Of a DNA stretch of 64,000 bases, positions 1 through 9,478 are shown one piece after another (the first letter of the stretch is position 1; each line of letters starts with the position of its first letter). The notes under the pieces are model-generated. The model was not told the origin of the DNA, did not search any database, and saw only the letters and a program-made list of their open reading frames with translations. This DNA comes from Salinicola rhizosphaerae. Its GTDB lineage: Bacteria; Pseudomonadota; Gammaproteobacteria; Pseudomonadales; Halomonadaceae. Location: positions 247,161 through 311,160 of the forward strand of contig NZ_BMZI01000004.1 in the NCBI RefSeq assembly GCF_014652715.1. Direction: 5' to 3'. Both the position numbers and the translations under genes were made by a program.

Positions 1-709
1 CGTCGCCCAGATGTTCTGCCTGCTCTGCGACTAGAGCGTGCTGCGCGTCGAGTGAGGCGTGGTGAAAATCACCTGCAAAGTCGGCCAGTGAATCGCCCAA
101 CTGCAGTACCAACTGATAGTCACGCTGAATCGCCGCACGTCGCTCCGCCTTCGAAGGGCCCAGCAAGCGAACCTGTTCTTCGGTTACCTGAGGTAGACGC
201 AGAGACTCGAGGGTTGCGAGCGTTGCCGACTTGTTCTCCTGGTAGCGATCGGAGACATAGAAGATCGTGACGCCGTGAGCATCGGCGTAGTCCAGGAAGG
301 CGCGGGCGCCGGGAATCAGGCGGGGATGGCCGTCCTGCTCCCAGATTTTCCACGTATCCCAGGCGGTAAAGTCATGGCATGCCTGCATGTCACGCACCAG
401 CAGCGCCGAGTTGTCGATCACGGTCTCATCGAGGTCGGTCATGATCGCCAGTTTGTCGGCATCAGGATGATCGGCGATTTTCTGCTGCAGCCTCGCGGTC
501 GCCAGCGCGTAATTCTGTCGCTGAAGCGCTTCGATCTCGGCCGACTGCTGCTGGTAGCGCAGGGCCATGGCGTACTCCTGGGGCGCGCATTCGCCGGCGT
601 TCTGCAGATCGCCCGCTTGAGCGACGGGTATCGCGACCAGTGCCATGGCGCCAAGAGATGCGCAGGTGAAAACGCCATGGGCGAAACGGTTGTGGATGCG
701 GTGATTCAT
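1..709 (-). CDS. HAD-family acid phosphatase (class C / e(P4)-like), partial
   Basis: Periplasmic HAD phosphatase, probably dephosphorylating nucleoside monophosphates or similar small phosphoesters. The reading frame begins at ATG 709 with an AGAGGA ribosome site 8 nt upstream and runs off the left edge without a stop. Residues 1-32 form a signal peptide ending AQA. The HAD nucleophile motif is TDLDETVIDNS (D92 and D94), motif II is YVSDR (S163), and an acidic motif LGDSLADF lies near residue 214. This order matches the 5'-nucleotidase lipoprotein e(P4) family, but no lipobox cysteine is present, so the product is probably soluble periplasmic rather than lipid-anchored. The C-terminal tail is missing from the window. 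Confidence 0.85.
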   Translation of the reverse strand, partial: MNHRIHNRFAHGVFTCASLGAMALVAIPVAQAGDLQNAGECAPQEYAMALRYQQQSAEIEALQRQNYALATARLQQKIADHPDADKLAIMTDLDETVIDNSALLVRDMQACHDFTAWDTWKIWEQDGHPRLIPGARAFLDYADAHGVTIFYVSDRYQENKSATLATLESLRLPQVTEEQVRLLGPSKAERRAAIQRDYQLVLQLGDSLADFAGDFHHASLDAQHALVAEQAEHLGD

Positions 710-817
710 TGGATGTGTCCTCTGATTGATCCCTGGGCGGAACGAGCGTCTTAACCTACCCAGTCGTGACACCGCCTTCAAACCGACCGTCAATGCGGGT
801 TCCGGTCCGACATCCGC

Positions 818-2491
818 TCACGCGGTAGCAGACGTCGACATTTCATCCGATTTTGAATTCACGAGCGCTCGTGACCCGTTGTCGGCGTGAAATCGCGATA
901 GCGCCGTTATCTTCTGTGACTCGACGATCGTCAGTCTGAACCGGCCAACCTGTTCGCGCTGCAGTGCCGCGCGAGCGTCCAGTTCTCGGGTTGCCTGGCG
1001 GGTGCGCTCGGCGAGCGTGGCGTTGCGCTGCGTGGCGGCGTCGATGGCGTGAATCGCCTGGTCGATCTGGTGAATGCCGTCGCGCTGCTGCTGGCAGGAG
1101 AGCGTGATACCGTCCAGCAGCTCGCCGAGTCGTTCGCTCGAGGCGATCGCTTTTGCCAGTGTCTGGCCGGCACTGGCAAGCTCGTCCGTGCCTTGTTGTA
1201 CCTGACGATGTGTGCCTTCGATCTGTTCGCGAATGGTGCGTGCCGCTTGCGCCGAGCGCGCCGAGAGTGAGCGCACCTCTTCGGCGACCACCGCGAACCC
1301 CCGCCCCTGGCTACCGGCGCGGGCGGCCTCGACCGAGGCGTTCAGGGCCAGCAGGTTGGTCTGAAAGGCGAGCGAATCGATCATCGAGATCACCTCCAGC
1401 GAGGCTTGGGAGCGCGAGCGCGCCCGCTGCATTTCGGTGATGGCGGCATCGACCTGACGGCCGCTGCCATCCAGCTGGCGGCGGCTGTCCGCCGCGAGCC
1501 GGCACCCCTGCTCGGCGTGCTCGGCGGTCTGGGCGACCGTCGCGGTAATCTGCGCCATGCTGGCGGAGGTCTGCTGGAGCGCCTGAGCCTGCTGCTGGCT
1601 CTCGTCGGTCAGCGCGTGGCTAGCCTCGCTGAGATTGGACGCATCGCCGCGAAGCGCGACGCTGCCCGTCTGAAGCTGGGAAACCAGCCCATGCAGGGCG
1701 CCTTGCATGGTGTCGACGCCCTCTTTCAGACGCCGCATCTCGCTGACGCCGCCGAGCGTCAGCCGGGGCCCCAGGTTGCCCTCGGCAATGTTCGCCAAAT
1801 GACGCTGCACCTCGCCAAGCGGGCGCAGCAGATGGCGCTGAAGCATGAAGAAGGCAAAGCCGATGACCAGCGCCGTGAAACCGAGAGCGGCCGGTATGCC
1901 GAACTGCATCAGATCGACGTTGCGCGCCATGGCGGCGGCGCCCGCTTCGGCGGTTCGCCGCCCTCGGTCGGTAAGCGTGGCGAGCGCGGTATCCAGCGCT
2001 GACGTCAGCTCGTTGGCCTGGGCCACGCTCTGCTGATAGGCCGAAACGTCCCAGGCCTTCAGGGCATCGAAACCGGGCTGAATACCGCTGTCGATCAGCG
2101 CCTGAAAGCGCGCCTCGAGACTCTCCTGATCCGAAGCGCTCGCGGCGGCGGCGCTGACGGGGAGGTCGGATAGCGCGGTCTTCGCCTGCTCGAAGGTCGC
2201 TGTCGCGTTGGCCCAGGTCTTCTTGGCCGGTTTGACGCGCAGACGGTTGTAGTCGGTCTGGTAGCTGTCGAGCAGCACGCGAGTCTGCATCAGATCGGCG
2301 TAGACCTCACGCGCCGTGCCCAGGCGCTGCACGTTGAGCGCGTAGACGGCGTCGAACGCGCTCTGGGCCTGCTTCATGGCGAAGTAGCTGCCACCGCCGA
2401 CGGCGGCGAGCAGTAAGGCAAAGATCACCAGCATGGCGATCAGGCCGCTTCGCAACGTGAAGCGGGGCAGGGGGACGCGAGGCAATGTCAT
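818..2491 (-). CDS. Methyl-accepting chemotaxis protein
   Basis: Transmembrane chemoreceptor of 557 residues that would signal through CheW/CheA. Membrane segments are visible at about 17-37 and 197-217. The periplasmic part between them (about 160 residues, helical, Ala/Gln rich) fits a Tar-type four-helix ligand domain. A HAMP linker follows (about 215-268), then a long coiled-coil signalling domain. The hairpin tip is clear in the run [20 protein letters not shown] followed by [12 protein letters not shown]. It stands alone with no che genes nearby, so the ligand cannot be inferred from context. The C-terminus has no obvious NWETF-type CheR tether. Confidence 0.93.
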   Translation of the reverse strand: MTLPRVPLPRFTLRSGLIAMLVIFALLLAAVGGGSYFAMKQAQSAFDAVYALNVQRLGTAREVYADLMQTRVLLDSYQTDYNRLRVKPAKKTWANATATFEQAKTALSDLPVSAAAASASDQESLEARFQALIDSGIQPGFDALKAWDVSAYQQSVAQANELTSALDTALATLTDRGRRTAEAGAAAMARNVDLMQFGIPAALGFTALVIGFAFFMLQRHLLRPLGEVQRHLANIAEGNLGPRLTLGGVSEMRRLKEGVDTMQGALHGLVSQLQTGSVALRGDASNLSEASHALTDESQQQAQALQQTSASMAQITATVAQTAEHAEQGCRLAADSRRQLDGSGRQVDAAITEMQRARSRSQASLEVISMIDSLAFQTNLLALNASVEAARAGSQGRGFAVVAEEVRSLSARSAQAARTIREQIEGTHRQVQQGTDELASAGQTLAKAIASSERLGELLDGITLSCQQQRDGIHQIDQAIHAIDAATQRNATLAERTRQATRELDARAALQREQVGRFRLTIVESQKITALSRFHADNGSRALVNSKSDEMSTSATA

Positions 2492-2651
2492 GACGAATTT
2501 CCCGGAGCTTGAGATCGCAGTGCGAGATCGCGTCAGCCTGTCAGGAAAATGTCACGGTTTTATGACACATCGTTACATTGTCGCGAGGGCGCCGGATTGG
2601 TGGTCTGCCGGGATCAATTTCCGCTCGTCGCTGGGCGGTGTCATCGCCCGG

Positions 2652-3584
2652 CTACTGACGCTCATCCGCGGACGTATCGTCGCGCTGTTCGGTCTCTTGC
2701 GCTGCGTCGTTGTCGTCGGGTTCCTCGGGTTCCGGCGCGTTGGGGTCGGGCGTCTCCTCGTCCAGCCAGGTGCCGCAGAATCGGCAGTATCTGGCATCCC
2801 TTTCATGCCCTTCGTGGCCGCAGCCTGGGCACGCCTCGTCGGAATATCGCTCTTCGCGAATCGAGCGAATCACCTCCGCGGAGAAGACCCCGGTCGGTAC
2901 GGCAATGATCGAGTAGCCGAGGATCATCATGAAGGCGGAAATGAACTGTCCCAGCGGGGTGACCGGGGCGATATCGCCATAGCCGACCGTGGTCAGCGTG
3001 ACGATGGCCCAGTACATGGCGCGGGGCATGCTGGTGAAGCCCGCCTCCGGTGGCTCGATCATGTAGATCAGCGCGCCGAAGATCGTGATGATCAACAGCA
3101 CGGTAGTCAGAAACAGAAAAATCTTGCGCTTGCTCCGCTGCAGCGCCTGCACCAGCATTCGCCCTTCGCCGACGAACTCCATCAGCCGCAGCACGCGGAA
3201 GACGCGCAGCACCCGTAGCACGCGCAGGACCAGCAGCGACTGGGCGCCGGGCAGGAAGAGGCTCAGCCAGGTCGGCAGGATCGCCAGCAGGTCGAGAATG
3301 CCGTAGAAACTTCGCAGGTATCGAAGCGGCCTTTCGAGACAGTAAAGCCGCAGCGCCAACTCCAGCGTGAATATCAGCGTAAATCCCCACTCCATGACCA
3401 GAAATATGTGCCCGAAGTGAGCGTGAAGGCTGGGGACACTGTCCAGAAAGACGATGCCGACACTCAATAGAATCAATGAGATAAGCGCGATATCGAATCC
3501 CTTGGCCAGCGGGGTATCGGATTCGAAGATGATCTGGAAAAGGCGTTTTCTGAGCGACGACTCGCCGGATTGCATGGATGTCAT
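2652..3584 (-). CDS. Voltage-gated-type potassium channel with C-terminal zinc ribbon
   Basis: Six-helix ion channel of 310 residues. Hydrophobic segments appear at about 30-48, 60-80, 93-112, 154-174 and 210-232. The S4 voltage sensor is seen as an Arg repeat every third residue, LRVLRVLRVFRVLRL (about 120-134). The K+ selectivity filter is TVGYGD (199-204). After S6 the cytoplasmic tail carries a CxxC pair (C252, C255) and a second CxxC pair (C267, C270), which is a zinc-ribbon layout, then an acidic disordered tail rich in Glu, Asp and Pro. The channel core resembles bacterial ion transporters of the Kch/KvAP kind; the ribbon may serve in assembly or sensing (inference). It is divergent from the H-NOX gene. 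Confidence 0.9.
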   Translation of the reverse strand: MTSMQSGESSLRKRLFQIIFESDTPLAKGFDIALISLILLSVGIVFLDSVPSLHAHFGHIFLVMEWGFTLIFTLELALRLYCLERPLRYLRSFYGILDLLAILPTWLSLFLPGAQSLLVLRVLRVLRVFRVLRLMEFVGEGRMLVQALQRSKRKIFLFLTTVLLIITIFGALIYMIEPPEAGFTSMPRAMYWAIVTLTTVGYGDIAPVTPLGQFISAFMMILGYSIIAVPTGVFSAEVIRSIREERYSDEACPGCGHEGHERDARYCRFCGTWLDEETPDPNAPEPEEPDDNDAAQETEQRDDTSADERQ

Positions 3585-3799
3585 CCCGTTGGTTCAAGAA
3601 GAAAGGACCGACGAATGAGGATTGAGGAGGAAATTCATCTATTCCTCTCTGTTCAGTTCGCGATAACTCGGTCGATAATCCTAAATAGACTTGGCCTATT
3701 CGCAAACGGAAGATGCCGAAAAAGGCCAAACCAGCGGCTAGATTGCCACCGCGCAGTGGCGATGTGCCAAGGATGATCCTGACAAAGGATAGGGTAGCC

Positions 3800-4444
3800 A
3801 TGATCGGGTTGATTCAACGTATTCTGATCGACCACATCGAAGAAGCCTACGGGGAAGAGACGCTCGCCGCCATCCGGCAGCGAGCGGGGCTCGAGACACT
3901 CGGTCGGCGAATCGATACCGACTACGCCGACGCCGATACGCTCGCGCTGTTCGCGGCGGCCGGTGAGCATCTCGGACTCGATCACGAGGCGATGATGACG
4001 CGCTACGCTGATCTGTTCATTCGCTGGACCCGTGTCCACTATCCGATGTTCTTCAGTCTTGCGGAATCCGCCCGGGCGTTCCTGGGACGTCAGCCGAGAA
4101 TTCACGCCACGCTGGGCGCCGGCCTGCACGATGAAACCTTGAAAGCGCGGGTCAACGACAAATTCCGCGTGGTCGACGAGGATGAGGCGACGCTGACGGT
4201 CGAGTACCGCTCGGATAACGGCCTCTGTTCGCTGTATCGGGCGCTGTTTCTGCGGGTGCTGGAGGAGTACGGAGAGACCGGCGAAATCATCGAGGCACGC
4301 TGCAGGCACCGAGGCGACGAGTGCTGTCGCTTCGTGATGCATTTCGAGACAGCGCCGGCCCGCTCACCGGTCTCCGCTGGGGCGGGGGTGCTGCTGGAGG
4401 CAGAACTCAAGAAAGTGCCGGTCACGCGGGAGGCAAGAGAATGA
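3800..4444 (+). CDS. Heme NO/O2-binding (H-NOX) domain protein
   Basis: Stand-alone H-NOX sensor of 214 residues, expected to bind heme and NO in the cytoplasm. ATG 3800 is chosen because H-NOX proteins begin with the M-x-GLI helix; an in-frame ATG at 3713 would add 29 residues unlike the family. The proximal heme ligand fits H102 in PRIHATL. The conserved YxSxR motif that holds the heme propionates reads Y136-R-S138-D-N140, so the arginine is replaced by asparagine. Four cysteines (C143, C168, C175, C176) lie where some H-NOX proteins carry a zinc/redox cysteine cluster. The stop overlaps the next start (ATGA), giving tight coupling to the EAL gene. Loss of Arg raises the question whether heme is held normally. 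Confidence 0.88.
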   Translation: MIGLIQRILIDHIEEAYGEETLAAIRQRAGLETLGRRIDTDYADADTLALFAAAGEHLGLDHEAMMTRYADLFIRWTRVHYPMFFSLAESARAFLGRQPRIHATLGAGLHDETLKARVNDKFRVVDEDEATLTVEYRSDNGLCSLYRALFLRVLEEYGETGEIIEARCRHRGDECCRFVMHFETAPARSPVSAGAGVLLEAELKKVPVTREARE

Positions 4445-6384
4445 AAGAACCCCCTCAATCGATCGCTTCCGAGCGTGAAACGCATCTGCTGGACCACGTC
4501 GATGCGATCAGCAATCAGCTGTGCCAGGCCGTGGAGGGCGGCTTCGATTTCCACGTGCACACCGATAGCGACGAGATCGCGCTGCAGAAACTGGCCCAGC
4601 TCAACAACTTCATGCTCGAGTCGGTGCGCCGGACCATCGCCGACCTCGAGACCTCGCGGGAGAAACTCGAGTCCCGCGTGGAAGAGCGCACCCAGCGTCT
4701 CAACCTGGTACTGACGGCGACCAACGATGGCGTCTGGGAGTGGGAGATCGACAGCGGCGACATGCTGCTCTCGGAGCGCTGGTCGAACATGCTGGGGCTG
4801 GCACACGAGGGCGAGAATCAGCGCCTCGAGGATTGGCTCTCGCGAATTCATGGCGATGACCGGAGCGAAGTGGAGCGCGCGCTTTACCGGCACCTGGATG
4901 GGCTGACGCCGTCGGTCAACGTCGAGTACCGCATTCGCGATGGACGCGGCGCCTGGCGAATGGTGCTGTGTCGCGGGCTGTGCCAGCGCGACGAGAACGG
5001 CCGTGCGCTGCGCATGGCCGGCACGCAGACCGACACGACCGAGCATCGGCTCTGCGATCCGCTGACGCTGCTGCCCAACGGCACCTATCTCGAGATCATG
5101 CTCAACGAGCGCCTGTCGGATCGCCGGCGGGCGCCGATGGCGCTGGTCAAGTTTCAACTGCTCAACGTGGCGTCGCTGTTCGACGGTGTGGCGGTCAACG
5201 ACGCGTTGAGTGCGCTGCGGCGGCTGGTTCAGGGCATGCGTCGCCAGATCCCCCCGCGCATCCCGCTGGTGGCGCTGCCGGAACATACTTTCGCGATGAT
5301 CTTCGACAGTAATTCTCAGGAGGTGCTGGAGGAGGCGCTGCTGCCGCTGGAGTCACTGCTGGCGGAGCCGGTCGAGATCGACGGTCAGCAGGTCTGGCTG
5401 TCTCACGTCAGCGGCGTCGCGGCGCTCGACAGCAACGAGCCGATCACGATCGACGAGTGGCGTCATCGCTCGCGCCTGGCGCTGGCCAATGCGCGGCTTT
5501 CCGATGTCGGCACGCGGCGCTACTACAGCGAACCGCTGCGCCAGTGGGAACGCCAGAACAGCCGGGCGGAGCAGCTGATTCGCGGCGCGCTCGCCGGTGA
5601 TGGCGTGCGCTGCTTCGTTCAACCCATCGTCGACGCCAGCAGTGGCAAAATCCAGTGCTTCGAGGCGCTGATGCGGCTTCATGATCCGGTCGATGGCATC
5701 ATCAATCCCGGCGCGTTCATCGATGTCGCCGAACGCTCGGGGCTCATCGCGCCGCTGTGGGAGCTGCTGATGGAGCAGGCGCTGCCGCTGCTCAAGGACG
5801 CAGCCGTGCGCGAGCGCTACGGTGAAACCTTCCTGCTGAGCGTCAATCTCTCGACCCGGCAGCTGATGGATCCCAATCTGCTCGACGTGCTGATCGCCGC
5901 ATCCGAGCGGCATGGCGTTCCCTACCGGCGGCTGCAGGTCGAGGTCACCGAAACCTCGGTCCTGAGCGATCCGGTCAAGGCATTTCGCAGCCTGGATCGC
6001 ATGCGGGCGGCCGGCATCAGCGTCGCGCTCGATGACTTCGGCAGCGGATACTCGTCGCTGGCCCAGCTAACCTCGATGCCGATGGATACGGTCAAGATCG
6101 ATCGCGAGCTGGTGATGAATGTCACGTCGCTGCCGCGCAAACGCCACGTGCTCGCGGCGGTGGTCGCGCTGTGTCAGCGCCTCGACTATCGCGTGGTGGT
6201 CGAGGGCGTGGAGGAGCGCGACACGCTGGATCTGCTGCGCGAGTGGGACGTGACCGATATTCAGGGCTACTACTACGCCAAGCCGCTGCCGCTGGAGCGC
6301 CTGGTCGCGGATTTCCCGTTGCCGCGCCCGCATCGGCGACGAGACTCGAATCGGTCGGCGCAAGCGTCGCCATCGACGACCTGA
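4441..6384 (+). CDS. PAS - degenerate GGDEF - EAL cyclic-di-GMP phosphodiesterase
   Basis: Cytoplasmic c-di-GMP phosphodiesterase of 647 residues, translationally coupled to the H-NOX gene and preceded by GGGAGG. Order: N-terminal helical region and coiled coil (1-85), PAS (about 86-205), a GGDEF-like domain (about 206-370) that has no recognisable GGDEF signature and is therefore presumably not a cyclase, then EAL (about 390-640). The EAL domain keeps the key elements: FEAL (near 406), VNLS, EVTET, DDFGSGYSS (near 530), VKIDREL, VVVEGVEE and QGYYYAKPLP, so it should be active. H-NOX proteins are commonly paired with c-di-GMP enzymes or histidine kinases that they regulate; the likely role is NO or redox control of c-di-GMP, hence biofilm or motility (inference). 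Confidence 0.92.
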   Translation: MKEPPQSIASERETHLLDHVDAISNQLCQAVEGGFDFHVHTDSDEIALQKLAQLNNFMLESVRRTIADLETSREKLESRVEERTQRLNLVLTATNDGVWEWEIDSGDMLLSERWSNMLGLAHEGENQRLEDWLSRIHGDDRSEVERALYRHLDGLTPSVNVEYRIRDGRGAWRMVLCRGLCQRDENGRALRMAGTQTDTTEHRLCDPLTLLPNGTYLEIMLNERLSDRRRAPMALVKFQLLNVASLFDGVAVNDALSALRRLVQGMRRQIPPRIPLVALPEHTFAMIFDSNSQEVLEEALLPLESLLAEPVEIDGQQVWLSHVSGVAALDSNEPITIDEWRHRSRLALANARLSDVGTRRYYSEPLRQWERQNSRAEQLIRGALAGDGVRCFVQPIVDASSGKIQCFEALMRLHDPVDGIINPGAFIDVAERSGLIAPLWELLMEQALPLLKDAAVRERYGETFLLSVNLSTRQLMDPNLLDVLIAASERHGVPYRRLQVEVTETSVLSDPVKAFRSLDRMRAAGISVALDDFGSGYSSLAQLTSMPMDTVKIDRELVMNVTSLPRKRHVLAAVVALCQRLDYRVVVEGVEERDTLDLLREWDVTDIQGYYYAKPLPLERLVADFPLPRPHRRRDSNRSAQASPSTT

Positions 6385-6391
6385 GCGCCGA

Positions 6392-7270
6392 TCAGGAAAG
6401 CGCCCGCCGCAGCGCCAGCCACGCCGCGCCGTGAAAGGGGATCTGGCCGTCGCGAATGTCGGCCAGCACGGTCTTGCCGTGAGCCTGCAGGGCGGCGGGC
6501 AGACGCGCGAAAAGCGCCTCGCCAAGGGCCAGAGCATGGTGTTGCCAGCGCTCGTCGCCGCTGTCCTGCCAGCTGTCGATCGCCTCGATCAAATCATCGA
6601 GCGTCGGTGCCGGGTTCGCCGCCGGCGCCCCCCAGCCTTGCGCCAGGTGCGCGGCGCGGCTCGCCTTGCTGTGATTGGCCGGGCGCGCAGCCAGGGCGCG
6701 CTGCTCGACGCCCGGGCCTGACGTCTGGCACAGCCGTTCGGCGAGCATCCACAGTGCGTCCGCGTCGCCAGCCTTGAGTTCGAGTTCCAGTTCGCAGATT
6801 GGCAGGAGGCGGTCGCCGACGCGTATCTCGCCCCGGTCGAGGGCGACTTCGATATCGCTCTCGCCTTCACGGTAACGCCATGAACGGCGGTCGAAGTCGG
6901 TCGTGAAGACGGGGGCCAGGCGGGCGAGATCGACATCGGCCAGCGCCGGGTGCGACAGCGCTTCGAGCCCGGCGATGTCCAGCCCTGCGGCGTTGCGCCT
7001 GGCGCTCGTGATCGGCCACTCCCACTCGCCGCGGGTCGACAGGCCGCTCTGGCTGGCGGCGGCACTCTTGAGCGTCTGTACGCAGGTTTCGCCCTGACGC
7101 CGCACGCGCAGGGCAATGCGCCGGGACTGCAGCGCGCCGTCTTCGCTGTCGTAATACTGGTTGCCTAGCGCGATCGTCTGCGATTCGCAGCGCGACAGGA
7201 GCGGATGTGCGATCAGGGCGTCCACGGCGCTCGGCGCCAGCGCCAGCTTGATCTCGATTTCGTCGCTCAT
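6392..7270 (-). CDS. CYTH-domain inorganic triphosphatase (YgiF-like)
   Basis: Triphosphate tunnel metalloenzyme of 292 residues; the best-known relatives hydrolyse inorganic triphosphate. The hallmark ExExK is seen at once at the N-terminus (EIEIKLAL), and further basic/acidic tunnel strands follow (RRIALRVRRQ, CELELELKAG). Residues 1 to about 195 are the CYTH barrel; the remaining 95 residues resemble only a short part of a CHAD domain, so the protein is shorter than the 433-residue E. coli YgiF. ATG 7270 is chosen because ExExK must lie near the start; it has GGAG 5 nt upstream. It converges with the EAL gene. Confidence 0.85.
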   Translation of the reverse strand: MSDEIEIKLALAPSAVDALIAHPLLSRCESQTIALGNQYYDSEDGALQSRRIALRVRRQGETCVQTLKSAAASQSGLSTRGEWEWPITSARRNAAGLDIAGLEALSHPALADVDLARLAPVFTTDFDRRSWRYREGESDIEVALDRGEIRVGDRLLPICELELELKAGDADALWMLAERLCQTSGPGVEQRALAARPANHSKASRAAHLAQGWGAPAANPAPTLDDLIEAIDSWQDSGDERWQHHALALGEALFARLPAALQAHGKTVLADIRDGQIPFHGAAWLALRRALS

Positions 7271-7433
7271 GAGGGCTCCGGACTGGGAAAGGAGGCTTCG
7301 GGGTGACACGATGCAATGAACGGTGCCCGCGCGATCCGGGGCGAACATGAATTTTTCATGACGCCACCAGGTCCAGTCATTATACTGGCGCCGCCACTTT
7401 CAACGCATCCAGGCCCGGTAAGGTGAGTTCGTC

Positions 7434-8114
7434 ATGGTGAGTACGAATCCGTTCTCCGCGCTGTTCGGCCGCTCGCCGTTCCAGCCGCTTCTGGCTCATA
7501 TCGTCAAGACCAGCGAGTGCGCCAATCAGCTCCTGCCGTTCTTCGACGCGGCACTCGGCGGTGACTGGGAAGAGGCGAAGATCCATCGTGAAGCGATCAC
7601 GAAGCTCGAGCACGATGCCGACGAATTGAAGACACAGCTACGGCTCAACCTGCCCAACACCATGTTTCTGCCCGTGTCACGCTCGGACTTGCTCGAGCTG
7701 ATCAGCGTGCAGGACAAGATTGCCAACAAGGCCCGCGACATCACCGGCATCATGCTGGGGCGCAACATGATCGTGCCCGATGCCTTGGCAGAACCGATGC
7801 GTGACTATCTCAAGACGGCGGTAGCGACGGTCGACCAGGCGCGCAAGGCGCTGGAAGAGCTCGAGGATCTGCTTGAGTCGGGCTTCGGTCGCAATGTCTC
7901 GGATGTCATGCACAACTTCATCCGTGAGCTGCACGAGCTCGAGCATCATGCCGATGAGCAGCAGATCGCGATCCGCCGGCAGCTGTTCCAGCTCGAGGCC
8001 GAACTCCCGCCCGTCGATGTCATCTTCCTCTACAAGATCATCGAATGGATCGGCGAACTTTCCGACCGCGCGGAGCGCGTCGGCAGTCGCCTTCAGATAC
8101 TGACGGCCCGCTGA
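7434..8114 (+). CDS. PhoU-like DUF47 / TIGR00153 protein, Pit accessory
   Basis: Helical PhoU-related protein of 226 residues, of the family encoded directly upstream of Pit-type phosphate transporters and thought to modulate their activity. The sequence begins with the family-typical NPFSALFGRSPFQPL and contains heptad-rich helices with conserved acidic patches (KLEHDADELK, ELEHHADEQQ) like the PhoU metal-binding motifs. Cytosolic; no signal peptide. A candidate -10 (TATACT) lies at about 7381-7386. The stop codon lies inside a hairpin that separates it from the transporter gene 55 bp downstream. Confidence 0.92.
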   Translation: MVSTNPFSALFGRSPFQPLLAHIVKTSECANQLLPFFDAALGGDWEEAKIHREAITKLEHDADELKTQLRLNLPNTMFLPVSRSDLLELISVQDKIANKARDITGIMLGRNMIVPDALAEPMRDYLKTAVATVDQARKALEELEDLLESGFGRNVSDVMHNFIRELHELEHHADEQQIAIRRQLFQLEAELPPVDVIFLYKIIEWIGELSDRAERVGSRLQILTAR

Positions 8115-8132
8115 AAAGCGGGTTTTCGTTTT
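8107..8132 (+). terminator. Hairpin between DUF47 and pit genes
   Basis: CCCGCT-GAAA-AGCGGG followed by TTTTCGTTTTC. The stem starts within the last codons of the upstream gene. It probably attenuates read-through into the phosphate transporter, or stabilises the upstream mRNA. Confidence 0.6.
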
Positions 8133-8169
8133 CTACGTGTCCCCACGCCAACCATAGCGAACGGTGCCC

Positions 8170-9438
8170 ATGTCCATCATCGCGCAACACGCTGATGCCT
8201 TCATCATTCTCGCCTGTGTCTTTGGTTTCTTCATGGCCTGGGGGGTCGGCGCCAACGACGTCGCCAACGCCATGGGCACCTCGGTCGGCTCGAAGGCGAT
8301 CACCATCAAACAGGCGATCATCATCGCGGTGATCTTCGAATTTCTCGGCGCCTGGCTCGCCGGTGGCGAGGTGACCGAAACGATCCGTAATGGCATTGTC
8401 GATGCGTCACTGCTGACGGAGAAGCCGCACCTGCTGGTCTACGGCATGCTGGCATCGCTGCTGGCGGCCGGCGCCTGGTTGATGATCGCATCAATGAAAG
8501 GGTGGCCGGTCTCGACCACGCACTCCATCGTCGGCGCCATCGTCGGGTTCGCGGTGGCCGGGCTAGGGGTCGATTCCGTGCACTGGGATGCGATCGGTAC
8601 CATCGCCTCGAGCTGGATCGTCTCGCCGCTGATCGCCGGAGTGTTCTCGTACGTGCTGTTCCGCTCGGTCCAGGTACTGATCTTCGACAATCCCGACCCG
8701 TTTGCGGCCGCCAAACGCTACGTGCCCGGATACATCTTTCTGGTCGGTTTCATCGTCTCGATGGTCACCCTGGTCAAAGGGCTTTCTCACGTCGGGCTGG
8801 ACCTGACCTTCGGCGAGAGCCTGCTGCTGGCGGTGGCGTTCGGGGTCGTCATCATGCTGTTCGGCCTGCTGCTCGAAAACCGGATCAATCGCGGGGATCG
8901 CCATGCGCGCAACAAGCATGACTTCTCCAGCGTCGAGCGCATCTTCGGCGTGCTGATGATGTTCACGGCCTGTGCGATGGCTTTCGCTCACGGCTCCAAC
9001 GACGTTGCCAACGCCGTCGGCCCGCTGGCGGCGGTCATAAACGTGGTGGAGAGCAGCGGTCAGGTCGACGGCTCTTCGGTGATGCCGTGGTGGGTGCTGG
9101 TGCTGGGCGGCGGCGGCATCGTCGTTGGCCTGGTCACCTACGGGCACAAGGTGATCGCCACGGTGGGTACCGGGATCACCGAACTGACGCCCAGTCGTGG
9201 CTTTGCGGCGACATTGGCCGCGGCCTCCACGGTGGTGCTGGCCTCCGGTACCGGGCTGCCGGTCTCGACCACGCATACGCTGGTCGGTGCCGTACTGGGT
9301 GTCGGTCTCGCCCGGGGCATGGCGGCGCTCAACCTTCGCGTACTCGGCTCCATCGTGCTCTCCTGGCTGATCACGCTGCCGGCCGGCGCGCTGCTGTCGA
9401 TCATCTTCTTCTTCATGTTCAAAGGCATGTTCGGCTAG
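8170..9438 (+). CDS. pitA: Low-affinity inorganic phosphate transporter, Pit family
   Basis: Inner-membrane phosphate:cation symporter of 422 residues with about ten hydrophobic segments. The inverted duplication typical of Pit is visible: GVGANDVANAMG near residue 26 and HGSNDVANAVGP near 275, each paired with a later PVSTTH motif. ATG 8170 is used; an in-frame GTG two codons upstream (8164) is also possible and neither has a clear ribosome site. It follows its PhoU-like partner, the usual pair in proteobacteria. The length is typical for the shorter bacterial Pit proteins. Confidence 0.93.
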   Translation: MSIIAQHADAFIILACVFGFFMAWGVGANDVANAMGTSVGSKAITIKQAIIIAVIFEFLGAWLAGGEVTETIRNGIVDASLLTEKPHLLVYGMLASLLAAGAWLMIASMKGWPVSTTHSIVGAIVGFAVAGLGVDSVHWDAIGTIASSWIVSPLIAGVFSYVLFRSVQVLIFDNPDPFAAAKRYVPGYIFLVGFIVSMVTLVKGLSHVGLDLTFGESLLLAVAFGVVIMLFGLLLENRINRGDRHARNKHDFSSVERIFGVLMMFTACAMAFAHGSNDVANAVGPLAAVINVVESSGQVDGSSVMPWWVLVLGGGGIVVGLVTYGHKVIATVGTGITELTPSRGFAATLAAASTVVLASGTGLPVSTTHTLVGAVLGVGLARGMAALNLRVLGSIVLSWLITLPAGALLSIIFFFMFKGMFG

Positions 9439-9478
9439 CCGGTCGGCCCACCAGCGCGCTCGGCTCCGGCTGTCGAGG

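Noticed and set aside
3570-3776. Small ORF between the channel and H-NOX genes
   Set aside because: No ribosome site, composition not protein-like, and it overlaps the promoter region.
5040-5560. Active diguanylate cyclase in the PAS-EAL protein
   Set aside because: The domain has no GGDEF/GGEEF signature, so catalysis is unlikely.
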